Shown: positions 52,983-62,517, numbered from the stretch's first letter. The stretch is DNA of 64,000 nucleotides from Rhodobacter sp. (GCA_030065095.1 JASJDP010000021.1:1-64000), one strand, 5' to 3'. Notes: a model not told the origin generated them from the sequence alone. Translations and numbers: made by a program.

Positions 52983-53005
52983 ACGATTTTTCGACGAAAA
53001 ATCGT
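52983..53005. repeat. 23-bp intergenic palindrome, copy 1
   Basis: Arms ACGATTTTTCG and CGAAAAATCGT pair perfectly around a single A. It begins two bases after the pdxA stop and covers one possible rsmA start (GTG 53004). A near-identical palindrome is at 58797-58819. Confidence 0.7.
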
Positions 53006-53015
53006 GGCCCCGGCC

Positions 53016-53855
53016 GTGAGCGCGATCGACGATCTGCGGCCCCTGCGCGAGGTGATCGCGGCACACGGGCTGCGGGCGAAGAAGTCGCTCGGCCAGAATT
53101 TTCTGCTGGATTTGAACCTGACCGCAAAGATCGCCCGCCAGGCGGGGGATCTGACGGCATGCGACGTGCTCGAGATCGGGCCGGGCCCGGGCGGGCTGAC
53201 CCGCGGGTTGCTGGCCGAGGGCGCGCGAAAGGTGCTGGCGGTGGAAAAGGATGTGCGCTGTCTTCCCGCGCTGGAGGAGATCGCGGCAGCCCATCCCGGC
53301 CGGCTGCAGGTCGTGCAGGGCGATGCCTTGCGGATCGATCCGCTGGCCCATCTGACCCCGCCGGTCCGTGTCGTCGCCAACCTGCCTTACAACGTGGGCA
53401 CCGAATTGCTGGTGCGCTGGTTGACCCCGTCCGACTGGCCGCCGTTCTGGCAGAGCCTGACGCTGATGTTCCAGCGAGAGGTGGCACAGCGAATCGTGGC
53501 CGAACCCGGATCAAAGGCCTATGGGCGGCTGGCGGTGCTGGCCCGGTGGCGGGCCGACGCACAGATTGTCATGGACCTGCCGCCCGAGGCTTTCACGCCG
53601 CCGCCGAAGGTCAGCTCTGCCGTGATCCATCTGACGGCTCTGCCGGAACCGAGATACCCGGCCGATCCCGAGGTTCTGCAACGGGTCACGGCGGCGGCGT
53701 TCAACCAGCGGCGCAAGATGCTGCGGGCGGCACTGAGAGGGTTGGCCCCGAACATTGTTGCGGTGTTGCAGGAGGCAGGCATCGACCCAACGGCACGTGC
53801 CGAAACGGTCTCGCTGGAGGGGTTCTGCGCACTCGCGCGGGCGCTGGCGCGATAG
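53016..53855 (+). CDS. rsmA: 16S rRNA dimethyladenosine transferase
   Basis: The 279-residue KsgA-type enzyme dimethylates two adenosines near the 3' end of 16S rRNA. It shows [31 protein letters not shown] (SAM motif I) and [16 protein letters not shown] (catalytic NLPY). The GTG at 53016 yields [16 protein letters not shown] at the N-terminus as in relatives, and is preferred over the GTG at 53004, which falls within the palindrome. It closes the lpt-surA-pdxA run. Confidence 0.95.
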   Translation: MSAIDDLRPLREVIAAHGLRAKKSLGQNFLLDLNLTAKIARQAGDLTACDVLEIGPGPGGLTRGLLAEGARKVLAVEKDVRCLPALEEIAAAHPGRLQVVQGDALRIDPLAHLTPPVRVVANLPYNVGTELLVRWLTPSDWPPFWQSLTLMFQREVAQRIVAEPGSKAYGRLAVLARWRADAQIVMDLPPEAFTPPPKVSSAVIHLTALPEPRYPADPEVLQRVTAAAFNQRRKMLRAALRGLAPNIVAVLQEAGIDPTARAETVSLEGFCALARALAR

Positions 53856-54295
53856 CATGCGATGCGTTGCAGGTGAATCGAAAGGCCGGTTGTGGTTTGG
53901 AGCGCACGTTGCACGTCATCACAGGTCTTGGAGTTTTCTTCGATCACCCGTTCCCCCGGGCTGAAAGCCCGGATCGCGCCCGCCCCCTCCCCCAAGGGCG
54001 GGCGCGATCCTATCGATATATTGATAGGTCGCTTTTTCTGCTTTCTCAGTTATTCGCTCCAGGCCAAAACCGGTAGAACGCGGTTCAAAAAGAACTCACC
54101 CTGCCCCCGCGCTCATTGGCGTTTGCATCCGAGCGTCCATTGCAGCCTCCGGAGCGGCAAGGCACGCATCTCCAACGCCGGATGCGGAACGCTCCTCTCG
54201 CCATACCGATCCCGCGACGCGTCATGCGAACCGACACGCACCGAGGCCGGTAAGGCCATTGATGCGAGCGCGCGTCGCACTGCGACGGATGGGCG
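53856..54295. other. 440-base intergenic region with a long stem-loop
   Basis: This is the space between the convergent rsmA and DUF4167 genes. It contains a 15-base perfect stem (listed separately), the short hairpin CTATC...GATAG just after it and a T-run at about 54034. The remainder has small frames with no gene-like features. Confidence 0.55.
53971..54010. terminator. long stem-loop, possible bidirectional terminator
   Basis: GGATCGCGCCCGCCC pairs perfectly with GGGCGGGCGCGATCC across ten bases. It lies between convergent genes. The T-run is more than 20 bases away on the plus strand, so it may not be a classical terminator and could be a structured repeat or transcript-stabilising element. 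Confidence 0.45.
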
Positions 54296-54916
54296 CTATT
54301 CGGCCGCTTCTGCAGCCCCCGGGCTATCGTTCGCTTTTGCAGCCTCATCCGTCTTCGCGCTGCCCGAGGCGGCCGTGTCCTCCGGATTGGCCTCGGCCTT
54401 GCGCGACCGCCGGGCGCGGGGTTTGCGCTCTGGCTTGGGCTTGGTTTCCGGCTTGCTCTCGGGGGTTTCCACCAGCCCGCTGTCGCCGCCGCCATCCATG
54501 TCGATCACATCGCCGCCCACCGGCGTCGGCGTCGGCGCGACATCGGGTTGCGGCGCAGCGCCCTGGTCGACCGGGGCCGCGCTGCGGTCCTGACGCTCGC
54601 TGCGCGCCTCGGCCTGCTGCTGCTGGCGGTCGCGGTATTGCTGTTCCTGTTGTTCGCGGCGCGCCTCGATCTCGCGCTGCGCCTCGGCGAGCATGCGGGT
54701 GTAGTGTTCGGCATGCTGCTGGAAATTCTCGGTGGCCACCCGGTCGCCGCTGAGCTGCGCGTCGCGCGCCAGCTGGTTGTACTTCTCGATGATCTGCTGC
54801 GGCGTGCCGCGCACCTTGCCCTCGGGGCCTGAACTGTCGAATACCCGGTTGACGATATTTCCGGACGGACGGTTGCGGTTCTGCTTTGACCGCGAACGTG
54901 ACTTTGACGATCTCAT
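54296..54916 (-). CDS. DUF4167 family protein
   Basis: The protein has 206 residues. A basic N-terminus (RSSKSRSRSKQNRNRPSGN) precedes RVFDSSGPEGKVRGTPQQIIEKYNQLARDAQLSGDRVATENFQQHAEHY, the DUF4167 hallmark. Then come a Gln/Glu/Arg-rich coiled stretch and a low-complexity Pro/Asp/Lys-rich tail. The basic start and coil suggest nucleic-acid or ribosome association, but no function is known. It is alphaproteobacterial. It is located downstream of prmC on the same strand after a 230-base gap. Confidence 0.88.
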   Translation of the reverse strand: MRSSKSRSRSKQNRNRPSGNIVNRVFDSSGPEGKVRGTPQQIIEKYNQLARDAQLSGDRVATENFQQHAEHYTRMLAEAQREIEARREQQEQQYRDRQQQQAEARSERQDRSAAPVDQGAAPQPDVAPTPTPVGGDVIDMDGGGDSGLVETPESKPETKPKPERKPRARRSRKAEANPEDTAASGSAKTDEAAKANDSPGAAEAAE

Positions 54917-55149
54917 TTCGGTTTTTTTACCCAGCCTTGCTGTTCGGCTTTGCCTGACCCTCTGGACGCGCGGTTCGCGTGCGATCGAAGAAACGGATCA
55001 GGCGATGTTCGGCATATTGGCGAGGGGGACAGTGGATAACGATCCCGCCGCCCGCGTACCCTTGAGTAAACATGCCCACCGCACGCTGACAACCCCAAAT
55101 AGGCAAAGAACCTGAAAATCAGCGGCGATTTTGCACCAGTTCGGGCGAC

Positions 55150-55932
55150 TCAGGCGGGACTCCGCGCGGAAACAACGCGGTCGCGGCAGTCGAGATCGGG
55201 GTGAACGGCGACGTCCGCAAGGCCCGCGGCGGCAAGAAGATCCGCAACGGCGGCGGCCTGTGTCGCGCCGATTTCGAGAAGAACGCGGCCGCGCGGGGTC
55301 AGGTGGTCGCAAAGCCGCGCGGCGATGGCGCGATAGGCGCCCAGGCCGTCTCCCTCATCGGTCAGCGCCGTCCGGGGCTCGAAGCGCCGGACCTCCGGTT
55401 GCAGGTCCGCCATCTCGGCTCTGGCGATATAAGGCGGGTTCGACACGATCAGATCGTACCGTCCGCCAACGTCCTGCCACCAGTCCGACAGCGGCAGCAC
55501 GATGCGGTCGGCGACGCCCGCCCGCTCGGCATTGGCGCCGGCGATCAGCACCGCCCGTTCCGAGATGTCCGTACCCACGCCCTGCGTCCCGGGCCGTTCG
55601 GCCAGCAGCGAGATCAGGATACAGCCGGATCCCGTGCCGAGATCGAGCACCCTCTCAAAGGGCTCCTTGAGGCCGAGTTCGACCAAGAGCTCGGTCTCGG
55701 GCCGCGGATCGAGGACATCCGGGGTGACGATGAAGTCGTGCTTCCAGAACGCCCGCATGCCGGTGATGTGCGACACCGGCCGCCTGGCCGCGCGCATCGC
55801 GATCGCCGCCTCGAACCGCGCGGCATCGCCCTCGGCCCATCTGGCCAGCCGACGGACGTCGCCCGCCGGATCGGCCACACCGGCCGTGCGCAGGCTGTCC
55901 CTGGCCTCCGCCAACGCCTTGGACACGATCAC
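55150..55932 (-). CDS. prmC: protein-(glutamine-N5) methyltransferase, release-factor specific
   Basis: The 260-residue protein methylates the GGQ glutamine of RF1 and RF2. Motif I is [16 protein letters not shown], and the catalytic NPPY is at 165-168 ([14 protein letters not shown]). The N-terminal helical bundle binds the release factor. The start GTG overlaps the prfA stop by four bases, giving direct coupling to its substrate. Confidence 0.95.
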   Translation of the reverse strand: MIVSKALAEARDSLRTAGVADPAGDVRRLARWAEGDAARFEAAIAMRAARRPVSHITGMRAFWKHDFIVTPDVLDPRPETELLVELGLKEPFERVLDLGTGSGCILISLLAERPGTQGVGTDISERAVLIAGANAERAGVADRIVLPLSDWWQDVGGRYDLIVSNPPYIARAEMADLQPEVRRFEPRTALTDEGDGLGAYRAIAARLCDHLTPRGRVLLEIGATQAAAVADLLAAAGLADVAVHPDLDCRDRVVSARSPA

Positions 55933-56978
55933 GCCTCGATCTCGGCCAGCATCGAGGCCTGGTCGTCGGCGATCAGCGCGTCGATCACCTCGTCGATATC
56001 GCCCTGCATCACCTGGTCGAGCTTGTAGAGCGTCAGGTTGATGCGGTGATCGGTCATCCGGCCTTGCGGAAAGTTATAGGTGCGGATGCGCTCGCTGCGG
56101 TCGCCGGATCCAACCTGGGCCTTGCGGTCGGCGGACCGTTCGGCGTCGGCCCGTTGCCGCTCGATATCGTAGAGCCGGGCGCGCAGCACCTGCATTGCGA
56201 TCTCACGGTTGCGGTGCTGCGATTTCTCGGAACTGGTCACCACGAGGCCGGTCGGCAGATGGGTGATCCGCACTGCCGAGTCGGTGACGTTGACGTGCTG
56301 GCCACCGGCGCCGCTGGCCCGCATCGTGTCGATCCGCAGATCGCCCGCATCGATCTGGATATCGACCTCCTGCGCCTCCGGCAGAACGGCGACGGTCGCG
56401 GCAGAGGTGTGAATCCGCCCGCCGGATTCGGTGGTCGGCACGCGTTGCACGCGGTGCACGCCGGATTCGTACTTGAGCCGGGCAAAGACCCCCTGCCCCT
56501 GCACATTGGCCACGACCTCCTTGACGCCGCCCAGTTCCGTCTGCGCCTCTTCGATGATCTCGAACCGCCAGCCACGGGTCTCTGCATAGCGCTGATACAT
56601 CCTCAGCAGATCGCCCGCAAAGAGCGCCGCCTCTTCGCCGCCGGTGCCGGGGCGGATTTCCAGAATGGCAGAGCCCGCGTCGGCCGCGTCCTTCGGCAAC
56701 AGCGCGATGCGCAGGGATTGCTCGACCTCCGGCAGACGGTCCTTCAGACCGGGCAGTTCGTCCTGGGCCAGCTCCGCCATCTCGGGATCGTCCAGCATCG
56801 CCTCGGCCTCGGCGATGTCGTCGAGCAGCCGGCGGTATTCGGCGATCTCTGCCACCACGGGGCGCAGGTCGCTGTATTCCTTGCCGAGCGCGGCGATATC
56901 GCCGCTGCCTGCGGCCATCGACGCCTCGAGGAACTCGAAACGCTCGGTGATCTGGGCGAGTTTCTCCAAGGGAACCAT
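55929..56978 (-). CDS. prfA: peptide chain release factor 1
   Basis: The 349-residue protein recognises UAA and UAG through its PTT (PxT) loop at 181-183. The GGQ motif (225-227, in GAGGQHVN) triggers peptide release. [18 protein letters not shown] is the RF1 signature. It is the first gene of the prfA-prmC pair, and its product is methylated by PrmC. No frameshift site is present; that feature belongs to prfB. Confidence 0.97.
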   Translation of the reverse strand: MVPLEKLAQITERFEFLEASMAAGSGDIAALGKEYSDLRPVVAEIAEYRRLLDDIAEAEAMLDDPEMAELAQDELPGLKDRLPEVEQSLRIALLPKDAADAGSAILEIRPGTGGEEAALFAGDLLRMYQRYAETRGWRFEIIEEAQTELGGVKEVVANVQGQGVFARLKYESGVHRVQRVPTTESGGRIHTSAATVAVLPEAQEVDIQIDAGDLRIDTMRASGAGGQHVNVTDSAVRITHLPTGLVVTSSEKSQHRNREIAMQVLRARLYDIERQRADAERSADRKAQVGSGDRSERIRTYNFPQGRMTDHRINLTLYKLDQVMQGDIDEVIDALIADDQASMLAEIEA

Positions 56979-57055
56979 GCGGGACTCTGTGACGCAAAGC
57001 TGCCGTGTGGGTCAAGGGTAGCAGTTTTGTGACAATGTCCTATATTGGAAGGATG

Positions 57056-57361
57056 ATGCGTCTGGTCTTGCTTGCGCTGCTGGTTCCGGTCTGGGCCTTC
57101 GCCCAGGAAGGGCAGGTCAAACCCAAATCCCTGGCAGAGCTTTATCCGCCGCTTCCCGGGGTCGAGTATTACTGTACCGATTCCTATGGCGAGCGGGTCG
57201 AGGTGGGCGATGTGATCTGCATCACCGCCAGTTGCCAGACCTGGATGGCGCGCTGCGAGATGACCTCGTCGAACCGGATGGCGATCTGGCGCAAGACGCA
57301 GGACGGCTGTCCGGGCGTGTCACTGCTGGACCGCGTCAAGCGCATCCAGCCAACCGTCTAG
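57056..57361 (+). CDS. small secreted protein, unknown function
   Basis: The protein has 101 residues. A signal peptide (RLVLLALLVPVWAFAQ) precedes EYYCTDSYGERVEVGDVICITASCQTWMARCEM, with five cysteines in the mature part. It ends near PGVSLLDRVKRIQPTV. The ATG at 57056 has AAGG four bases before it; an adjacent ATG at 57053 and others upstream are less likely. The last 42 bases overlap the DUF1499 gene on the opposite strand. Confidence 0.6.
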   Translation: MRLVLLALLVPVWAFAQEGQVKPKSLAELYPPLPGVEYYCTDSYGERVEVGDVICITASCQTWMARCEMTSSNRMAIWRKTQDGCPGVSLLDRVKRIQPTV

Positions 57362-57748
57362 GCGGGCCCGGTTCACCCCAAGATCGGACAGTCCGAAGCG
57401 CAGCCGCGACAGGATAACGAGCGCGGCGGCGCCGTCCGTTTCGACCGCCCGGACCGTGACGTAGTCGGGAAAGCCGAGCCACTTGCTGCGCACGACATAG
57501 GTGATCTGCCCGTCCTCCGGCGTGCCGGCCAGAACCCGCGTCCGCGGCGTGCTGCGCACGATGCCGTCGAAACGCGCCAGCGCCGCGGACGGCGGCAGCG
57601 GCACGTCATGACGGACAAGAACACCGCGCTGCCCCGGATCGGCGGCCGTCCTTGGATCGATGTGCCAGCGGACCGGATCGCTGGGGGCCAGGCGGATATA
57701 GGCCAGCCCCGCGAGACCCAGAACTGCAAGGATCAAGACAAGTTTCAT
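57320..57748 (-). CDS. DUF1499 family protein
   Basis: The 142-residue protein has an N-terminal hydrophobic segment (KLVLILAVLGLAGLAYIRLA, a membrane anchor or signal). The soluble part has YVVRSKWLGFPDYVTVRAVE and LVILSRLRFGLSDLGVNRARL, typical of DUF1499. The function is unknown. Its 3' end overlaps the secreted-protein gene on the plus strand by 42 bases, a tail-to-tail arrangement. It is 58 bases downstream of the ureohydrolase on the same strand. Confidence 0.8.
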   Translation of the reverse strand: MKLVLILAVLGLAGLAYIRLAPSDPVRWHIDPRTAADPGQRGVLVRHDVPLPPSAALARFDGIVRSTPRTRVLAGTPEDGQITYVVRSKWLGFPDYVTVRAVETDGAAALVILSRLRFGLSDLGVNRARLDGWLDALDAVQQ

Positions 57749-57806
57749 ACCGGCACACCTAGCCTGAACGCCCGCGGAAGAAAGCCGCTTCGAAGCGGCC
57801 CGGGGC

Positions 57807-58766
57807 TCACCGCCGGGTCCAGCACCACAGACAGATCAGCTCGACGGCCACATGCGCGGCCGCCACCGCCGTCGCTCCGGTGGTGTCGAAGGGCGGCGAC
57901 ACCTCGACCACGTCGCCGCCGACCATGCCGATCCCGGCAAGATCCCGCAGGATCGCGGCGGCCTGCCAGCTTGCCAGCCCGCCCCAGACCGGTGTGCCGG
58001 TGCCGGGCGCGAAGGCGGGATCGAGTGCGTCGATGTCGAAGCTGAGATAGACCTTGGCGTCCCCCAGGATCGACCGGATCTTCGCAGCGGTGGCAGCCGG
58101 CCCCGCCTCGTGCACCTTGCGCGCGTCGATGATCGAAATCCCCAGCGTGTCGGGATTGTCGGTGCGGATGCCGACCTGGACCGACCGCTCGACGTCGATC
58201 AGCCCTTCTTTCACCGCCTTGTAGAACATCGTGCCGTGATCCACGCGGGCCGGATCGTCATCGGCCCAGGTGTCGGTATGGGCGTCGAACTGCAACAGCG
58301 CCAGGGGCCCGTGTCGCGCGGCATGCGCCCGCAGGATCGGCAGCGAGATCGAGTGGTCGCCGCCCAGGGCGAGGCAGGCCGCCCCCTGATCGAGGATGCC
58401 GCCGACATGCGCCTCGATCGCGGCGGGTGCATCGGCCATCACTGCGTAGTCAAACGCCATGTCGCCGTAATCCGCGATGGCGAAGTCGCTGATCGCATCG
58501 AAGCCCCAGCCATAAGGCGCATCGGGGGCCTGCAACGTGCTCGCCTCGCGGATCGCGCGCGGCCCCAGCCGGGTGCCGGGCCGGTTGGTCACCGCCTGGT
58601 CGAACGGTACCCCTGTCACCGCGATGTCGACCCCGGTCAGGTCCTTGGTGTAGCGGCGGCGCAGAAACGAGGTGATGCCGCCAAAGGTGTTCTCGTTCGA
58701 CAGCCCCCTGAGGCTCTGCCGGGTGATCGCGGTGTCGACCTGTCTCTTCGCGTCTTCCAGAGCCAT
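57807..58766 (-). CDS. speB: agmatinase
   Basis: The 319-residue manganese ureohydrolase has GGDHSISLPIL, QFDAHTDTW and SFDIDALDPAFAPGTGTP as metal-binding motifs. GGDVVEVSPPFDTTGATAVAAAHVAVELI completes the fold. It probably converts agmatine to putrescine and urea. It is only about one third similar to the ureohydrolase at 35509 by eye, so the two may have different substrates. A palindromic element lies in the leader. Confidence 0.88.
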   Translation of the reverse strand: MALEDAKRQVDTAITRQSLRGLSNENTFGGITSFLRRRYTKDLTGVDIAVTGVPFDQAVTNRPGTRLGPRAIREASTLQAPDAPYGWGFDAISDFAIADYGDMAFDYAVMADAPAAIEAHVGGILDQGAACLALGGDHSISLPILRAHAARHGPLALLQFDAHTDTWADDDPARVDHGTMFYKAVKEGLIDVERSVQVGIRTDNPDTLGISIIDARKVHEAGPAATAAKIRSILGDAKVYLSFDIDALDPAFAPGTGTPVWGGLASWQAAAILRDLAGIGMVGGDVVEVSPPFDTTGATAVAAAHVAVELICLWCWTRR

Positions 58767-58796
58767 GCCAGCTCTCCCTAGCTCTCTGCGCAGGCA

Positions 58797-58819
58797 ACGA
58801 ATTTTCGGCGAAAATTCGT
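58797..58819. repeat. 23-bp intergenic palindrome, copy 2
   Basis: Arms ACGAATTTTCG and CGAAAATTCGT pair perfectly around a single G. It shares the plan of copy 1 at 52983-53005, with the central T-run shifted by one base. It lies 31 bases upstream of the speB start and 22 bases after the end of the M20 gene. Confidence 0.7.
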
Positions 58820-58841
58820 GATCCCTGCAAGCCTCACGGCG

Positions 58842-60005
58842 TCACTCCACCGGCTGCGCCCGCTCGACCAGCCGGGCGAAGAACGAGGCGCCGATAGGCG
58901 CGATCTCGTCGTTGAAATCGTAAGCGGGGTGGTGGCAGACCGCCGTGTCGCCCTGACCCAGGAACAGGTAGGCTCCGGGGCGGGCCTGGAGCATATAGCT
59001 GAAATCCTCTGCCCCCATTTCCTGTTCGTGATCCGCATCCACGGCGGCTTCACCGACGATCTCGGCCGCCACACCCGCCGCGAAGGCGGCGTTCTCCGGA
59101 TTGTTCACGGTCGCCGGATAGCCCTCGTCGAAGTCCAGCCTGGCGGTCACGTTGAACGCCGGAGCATGACCCTCGACGATCTCGCCGATCCGGCGGAACA
59201 CCATATCGCGCGTGTTCGCATCGAAGGTGCGGATCGTGCCCGAGAACACAGCCGTATCGGGGATCACGTTGTTTGCGGTGCCCGCACGAAACTGCGTGAC
59301 CGAGACCACCAGTTCGTGCACCGGCTTGTGGTTGCGGCTGACGACGGTCTGGATGGCCTGCACCATTGCCACGGCGGCTGCGACCGGATCGATCGCTTCG
59401 TGCGGATAGGCGCCGTGGCCCCCCTGCCCCTGCACGGTCACCGTGAACTCGTCCACCGCCGCCATCAGCGCGCCCGCGTTGGTATAGAATTCACCCGCCG
59501 GATGCTGCGGCGCATTGTGGATGCCGTAGACCTGGGCGATGCCGAAGCGGTCCATGATGCCCTCCTGCACCATCAACTCGCCGCCGCCGCCGCTCTCTTC
59601 GGCGGGCTGGAAGATCAGCGCCGCCCGGCCTTTGAAATTGCGCGTCTCGGCAAGATATTTCGCCGCCCCCAAGAGCATCGTCGTGTGCCCGTCATGGCCG
59701 CAGGCATGCATCCTGCCGGGGATCTTGCTGGCGTGGTCGGCGCCGGTGGATTCCTGGATCGGCAGGGCATCCATATCGGCCCTGAGCCCGATGGCCGGCC
59801 CGTCCCCCTGGCCGTTGATGATCGCGACCAGCCCGGTCTTGGCGATGCCTTCATGCAGTTCGTCGACCCCGAACTCGCGCAGTTTCCCGGCAACGAAGGC
59901 CGCCGTTTCATGGCAGTCGAACCCCAGTTCCGGATTGCGGTGCATCCAGCGGCGCCACTCGGTCATATCGGACGCAAAATCGCCGATGCGATTGATAATG
60001 GGCAT
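58842..60005 (-). CDS. M20 amidohydrolase (hippuricase-like)
   Basis: The 387-residue di-metal enzyme shows WRRWMHRNPELGFDCHETAAFVA, HACGHDGHTTMLLGAAKYLAE, PAEESGGGG and the final MGAEDFSYML. These are the M20D/amidohydrolase pattern of hippurate hydrolase and N-acyl-amino-acid or IAA-amide hydrolases. The ATG at 60005 has GGGGGAGAG six to eight bases upstream; the frame extends further without support. It is divergent from mazG and followed by speB. Confidence 0.9.
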   Translation of the reverse strand: MPIINRIGDFASDMTEWRRWMHRNPELGFDCHETAAFVAGKLREFGVDELHEGIAKTGLVAIINGQGDGPAIGLRADMDALPIQESTGADHASKIPGRMHACGHDGHTTMLLGAAKYLAETRNFKGRAALIFQPAEESGGGGELMVQEGIMDRFGIAQVYGIHNAPQHPAGEFYTNAGALMAAVDEFTVTVQGQGGHGAYPHEAIDPVAAAVAMVQAIQTVVSRNHKPVHELVVSVTQFRAGTANNVIPDTAVFSGTIRTFDANTRDMVFRRIGEIVEGHAPAFNVTARLDFDEGYPATVNNPENAAFAAGVAAEIVGEAAVDADHEQEMGAEDFSYMLQARPGAYLFLGQGDTAVCHHPAYDFNDEIAPIGASFFARLVERAQPVE

Positions 60006-60072
60006 GTGGACTCTCCCCCGGCGATGCGCCGATAACCGAACGCGACGTTCACAGAAAAACGGAACCCCGGCA

Positions 60073-60894
60073 ATGGCGAAAGACGGCGAGGCGCTGGTGC
60101 ATGACCCGCATGGCGGGTTGCCGCGGCTGCTGGAGATCATGCGGCGTCTCAGGGATCCAGCGGCGGGCTGCCCCTGGGACATCGAACAGGATTTCGCCTC
60201 GATCGCGCCCTACACGATCGAAGAGGCCTATGAGGTCGCCGACGCCATCGAGCGCCGGGCCTGGGACGAACTCGAGGGCGAACTGGGCGATCTTTTACTG
60301 CAGACCGTCTATCATACCCAGATGGGCGAAGAGGCCGGGCTTTTCACCTTCGCCAGCGTCGCCGACAAGATTTCGGACAAGATGGTCGCCCGCCACCCCC
60401 ATGTGTTCGGCGACGCACCCCGCGACAAGTCCGCCGAACAGCAGACCCGCGACTGGGAGACGGTGAAGGCCGCCGAACGCGCGGCCCGGGGCGCCCGCGG
60501 CGTGCTCGACGACGTGGCCGTCGGCCTGCCCGCCCTGCTGCGGGCCGTGAAACTGCAGAAACGCGCCGCCCGCGTCGGCTTTGACTGGCCCGAAGCGGGC
60601 CATGTCACCGACAAGATCGCCGAAGAGGCACGCGAACTGACCGAGGCCCGCGGCCGCCTGAGCCAGGCCGAGATCGAAGAGGAATTCGGCGATCTGCTTT
60701 TCGTCCTGGCCAATCTGGCCCGGCACCTGCAGGTCGATCCCGAAGCGGCGCTGCGCGGTGCGAACGCCAAATTCACCCGCCGGTTCCGCTATATCGAGGC
60801 CGAGCTTGCCGCGCGCGGCAAAGAGCCGGACGACAGCGATCTGGCCGAGATGGACGCGTTGTGGGATGCGGCGAAAGCCGCAGAAAAGGGCTAG
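60073..60894 (+). CDS. mazG: MazG nucleotide pyrophosphohydrolase
   Basis: The 273-residue protein has two MazG domains. The first shows CPWDIEQDFASIAPYTIEEAYEVADAIE and ELGDLLLQTVYHTQM; the second, AEEARELTEARGRLSQAEIEEEFGDLLFVLANLARHL, both with EExxE and DxxD-like metal motifs. It breaks down non-canonical or excess NTPs. The ATG at 60073 has weak GGAA. It is 67 bases from the divergent M20 gene. Confidence 0.93.
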   Translation: MAKDGEALVHDPHGGLPRLLEIMRRLRDPAAGCPWDIEQDFASIAPYTIEEAYEVADAIERRAWDELEGELGDLLLQTVYHTQMGEEAGLFTFASVADKISDKMVARHPHVFGDAPRDKSAEQQTRDWETVKAAERAARGARGVLDDVAVGLPALLRAVKLQKRAARVGFDWPEAGHVTDKIAEEARELTEARGRLSQAEIEEEFGDLLFVLANLARHLQVDPEAALRGANAKFTRRFRYIEAELAARGKEPDDSDLAEMDALWDAAKAAEKG

Positions 60895-60988
60895 GCGCCA
60901 CCGCACCCGGATCCGACGGGTGTTCAATACGGTCGCGACCGCCCGATCGGCTTTACTTTCCTTGCCGGCAGCCACACTCTGCCAGCCC

Positions 60989-61924
60989 ATGACACGCAAG
61001 ATCATCATCGACACCGATCCCGGCCAGGACGATGCCGTGGCCATCCTTCTGGCGCTGGCCTCGCCGGAACTGGAGGTCCTGGGCATCACCGCGGTTGCGG
61101 GCAACGTACCTTTGCCGCTGACCGCGAAAAATGCGCGTGTTGTCTGTGAGTTGGCGGACAGAGTTGATATTCCCGTCTTCGCCGGCTGCGACGCGCCGTT
61201 GACCCGGCCACTGGTGACGGCCGAGCATGTCCATGGCAAGACCGGGCTTGACGGCATCGACCTGCCCGATCCCAAGATGCCGCTGCAGGACGCACACGCC
61301 GTCGACTTCATCGTCGACACCCTGCGGCAAGAACCGGCCGGCACCGTCACGCTCTGCCCGCTCGGACCCCTGACGAATATCGCAACGGCGTTCAGCCGCG
61401 CACCGGAGATCGTCGGAAAGGTGCAGGATATCGTGCTGATGGGCGGGGCCTATTTTCAAGTAGGCAACATCACGCCCGCAGCGGAGTTTAACATTTATGT
61501 CGATCCGGAAGCTGCTGAAATCGTTTTTAAATCCGGTGTATCGTTGACGGTGAAGCCGCTCGACGTCACGCATAAGGCTCTGACCACGCGGTCCCGGGTC
61601 GAGGCCTTCCGCGCCCTTGGCACGCCCGTCGGACACGCCGTCGCGGCCTGGACGGATTTCTTCGAACGGTTCGACATCGCGAAATACGGTTCGGCCGGCG
61701 CGCCCCTGCACGACCCCACGGTGATCGCCTACCTCTTGAAGCCAGAGCTTTTCTCGGGCCGGTACATCAACGTGGAGATCGAAACCCGGTCCGATCTGAC
61801 CCGCGGCATGACCGTGGCCGACTGGTGGGGCGTCACCGACCGCAAACCCAACGCGCTCTTCATCGGCGACGTGGATGCCGATGGATTCTACCGGCTTCTG
61901 ACAGACCGCCTCGCCCGCCTGTGA
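60989..61924 (+). CDS. inosine-uridine nucleoside hydrolase
   Basis: The 311-residue protein has the calcium-binding signature at residues 8-15 in KIIIDTDPGQDDAVAI. PLGPLTNIATAF and MGGAYFQVGNITPAAEFNIYVDPEAA are typical of IunH/RihA. It hydrolyses ribonucleosides to base and ribose. The ATG at 60989 gives the signature near the N-terminus as expected. The stop overlaps the GNAT start (GTGA), so the two are coupled. Confidence 0.93.
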   Translation: MTRKIIIDTDPGQDDAVAILLALASPELEVLGITAVAGNVPLPLTAKNARVVCELADRVDIPVFAGCDAPLTRPLVTAEHVHGKTGLDGIDLPDPKMPLQDAHAVDFIVDTLRQEPAGTVTLCPLGPLTNIATAFSRAPEIVGKVQDIVLMGGAYFQVGNITPAAEFNIYVDPEAAEIVFKSGVSLTVKPLDVTHKALTTRSRVEAFRALGTPVGHAVAAWTDFFERFDIAKYGSAGAPLHDPTVIAYLLKPELFSGRYINVEIETRSDLTRGMTVADWWGVTDRKPNALFIGDVDADGFYRLLTDRLARL

Positions 61925-62376
61925 CCGCCGCCCTGCACCTCGCCCGCGAAGACGATCTGGAGCGTCTTCTGCCGCTGATCGAAGCCTATCACAGCTTTGA
62001 AGGGATCGTTCAGGACGCCGGCACGCGCCGGGACGCGGTACTGCCCCTGCTGAGCGGGTCGCCCTATGGCGCGGTATGGCTGATCGGACCGCGCCAGGCC
62101 CCGGTGGGGTACATCGTAATCACGCTCGGCTGGTCCGTCGAGATGGGGGGAATGGATGCGTTCGTCGACGAATTCTTCATGCGCGCGAACGTACGCGGGC
62201 GCGGCATGGGCAGCGAAGTGCTGAACGCGATGCAAAAGCAGTTGGCGGAGTCGGGCGTCAAGGCACTGCACCTGGAAGTGGGCGCTGAAAATCCGCGGGC
62301 TCGGGCGCTTTACGAGCGCTGCGGCTTCCGGCTGCGCGACGGATATCACCTGATGACCTGGCACGCCGACCGCTGA
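61921..62376 (+). CDS. GNAT-family acetyltransferase
   Basis: The 151-residue protein has the acetyl-CoA pyrophosphate loop [14 protein letters not shown] and the late [14 protein letters not shown] element. [10 protein letters not shown] is the strand before the loop. The substrate is unknown. The GTG start overlaps the nucleoside hydrolase stop by four bases. The 145 bases after it form the leader of selO. Confidence 0.88.
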   Translation: MTAALHLAREDDLERLLPLIEAYHSFEGIVQDAGTRRDAVLPLLSGSPYGAVWLIGPRQAPVGYIVITLGWSVEMGGMDAFVDEFFMRANVRGRGMGSEVLNAMQKQLAESGVKALHLEVGAENPRARALYERCGFRLRDGYHLMTWHADR

Positions 62377-62500
62377 CTTTCTCGGGATTTTCTTGCAATG
62401 AATTGTTTTCAGGAGAATTTCAGACGCCTGTCCGATCGCGCTCAATCCTAAATCCTGTGGCAGTCCCGGCAAGGGCTGGCATTACCGGGCCGACAGGCCT

Positions 62501-62517
62501 ACCTCTGGCTAAGAGGT
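62501..62517 (+). other. short hairpin over the selO ribosome site
   Basis: ACCTC and GAGGT can pair across TGGCTAA. The GAGG in the second arm is the probable ribosome-binding site of selO (ATG at 62523), so pairing would mask it. Five base pairs is weak, and the effect is hypothetical. Confidence 0.3.

Noticed and set aside
54259-54753. Plus-strand frame of 164 residues over DUF4167
   Set aside because: Pro/Arg-rich shadow; DUF4167 on the minus strand has a recognised motif.
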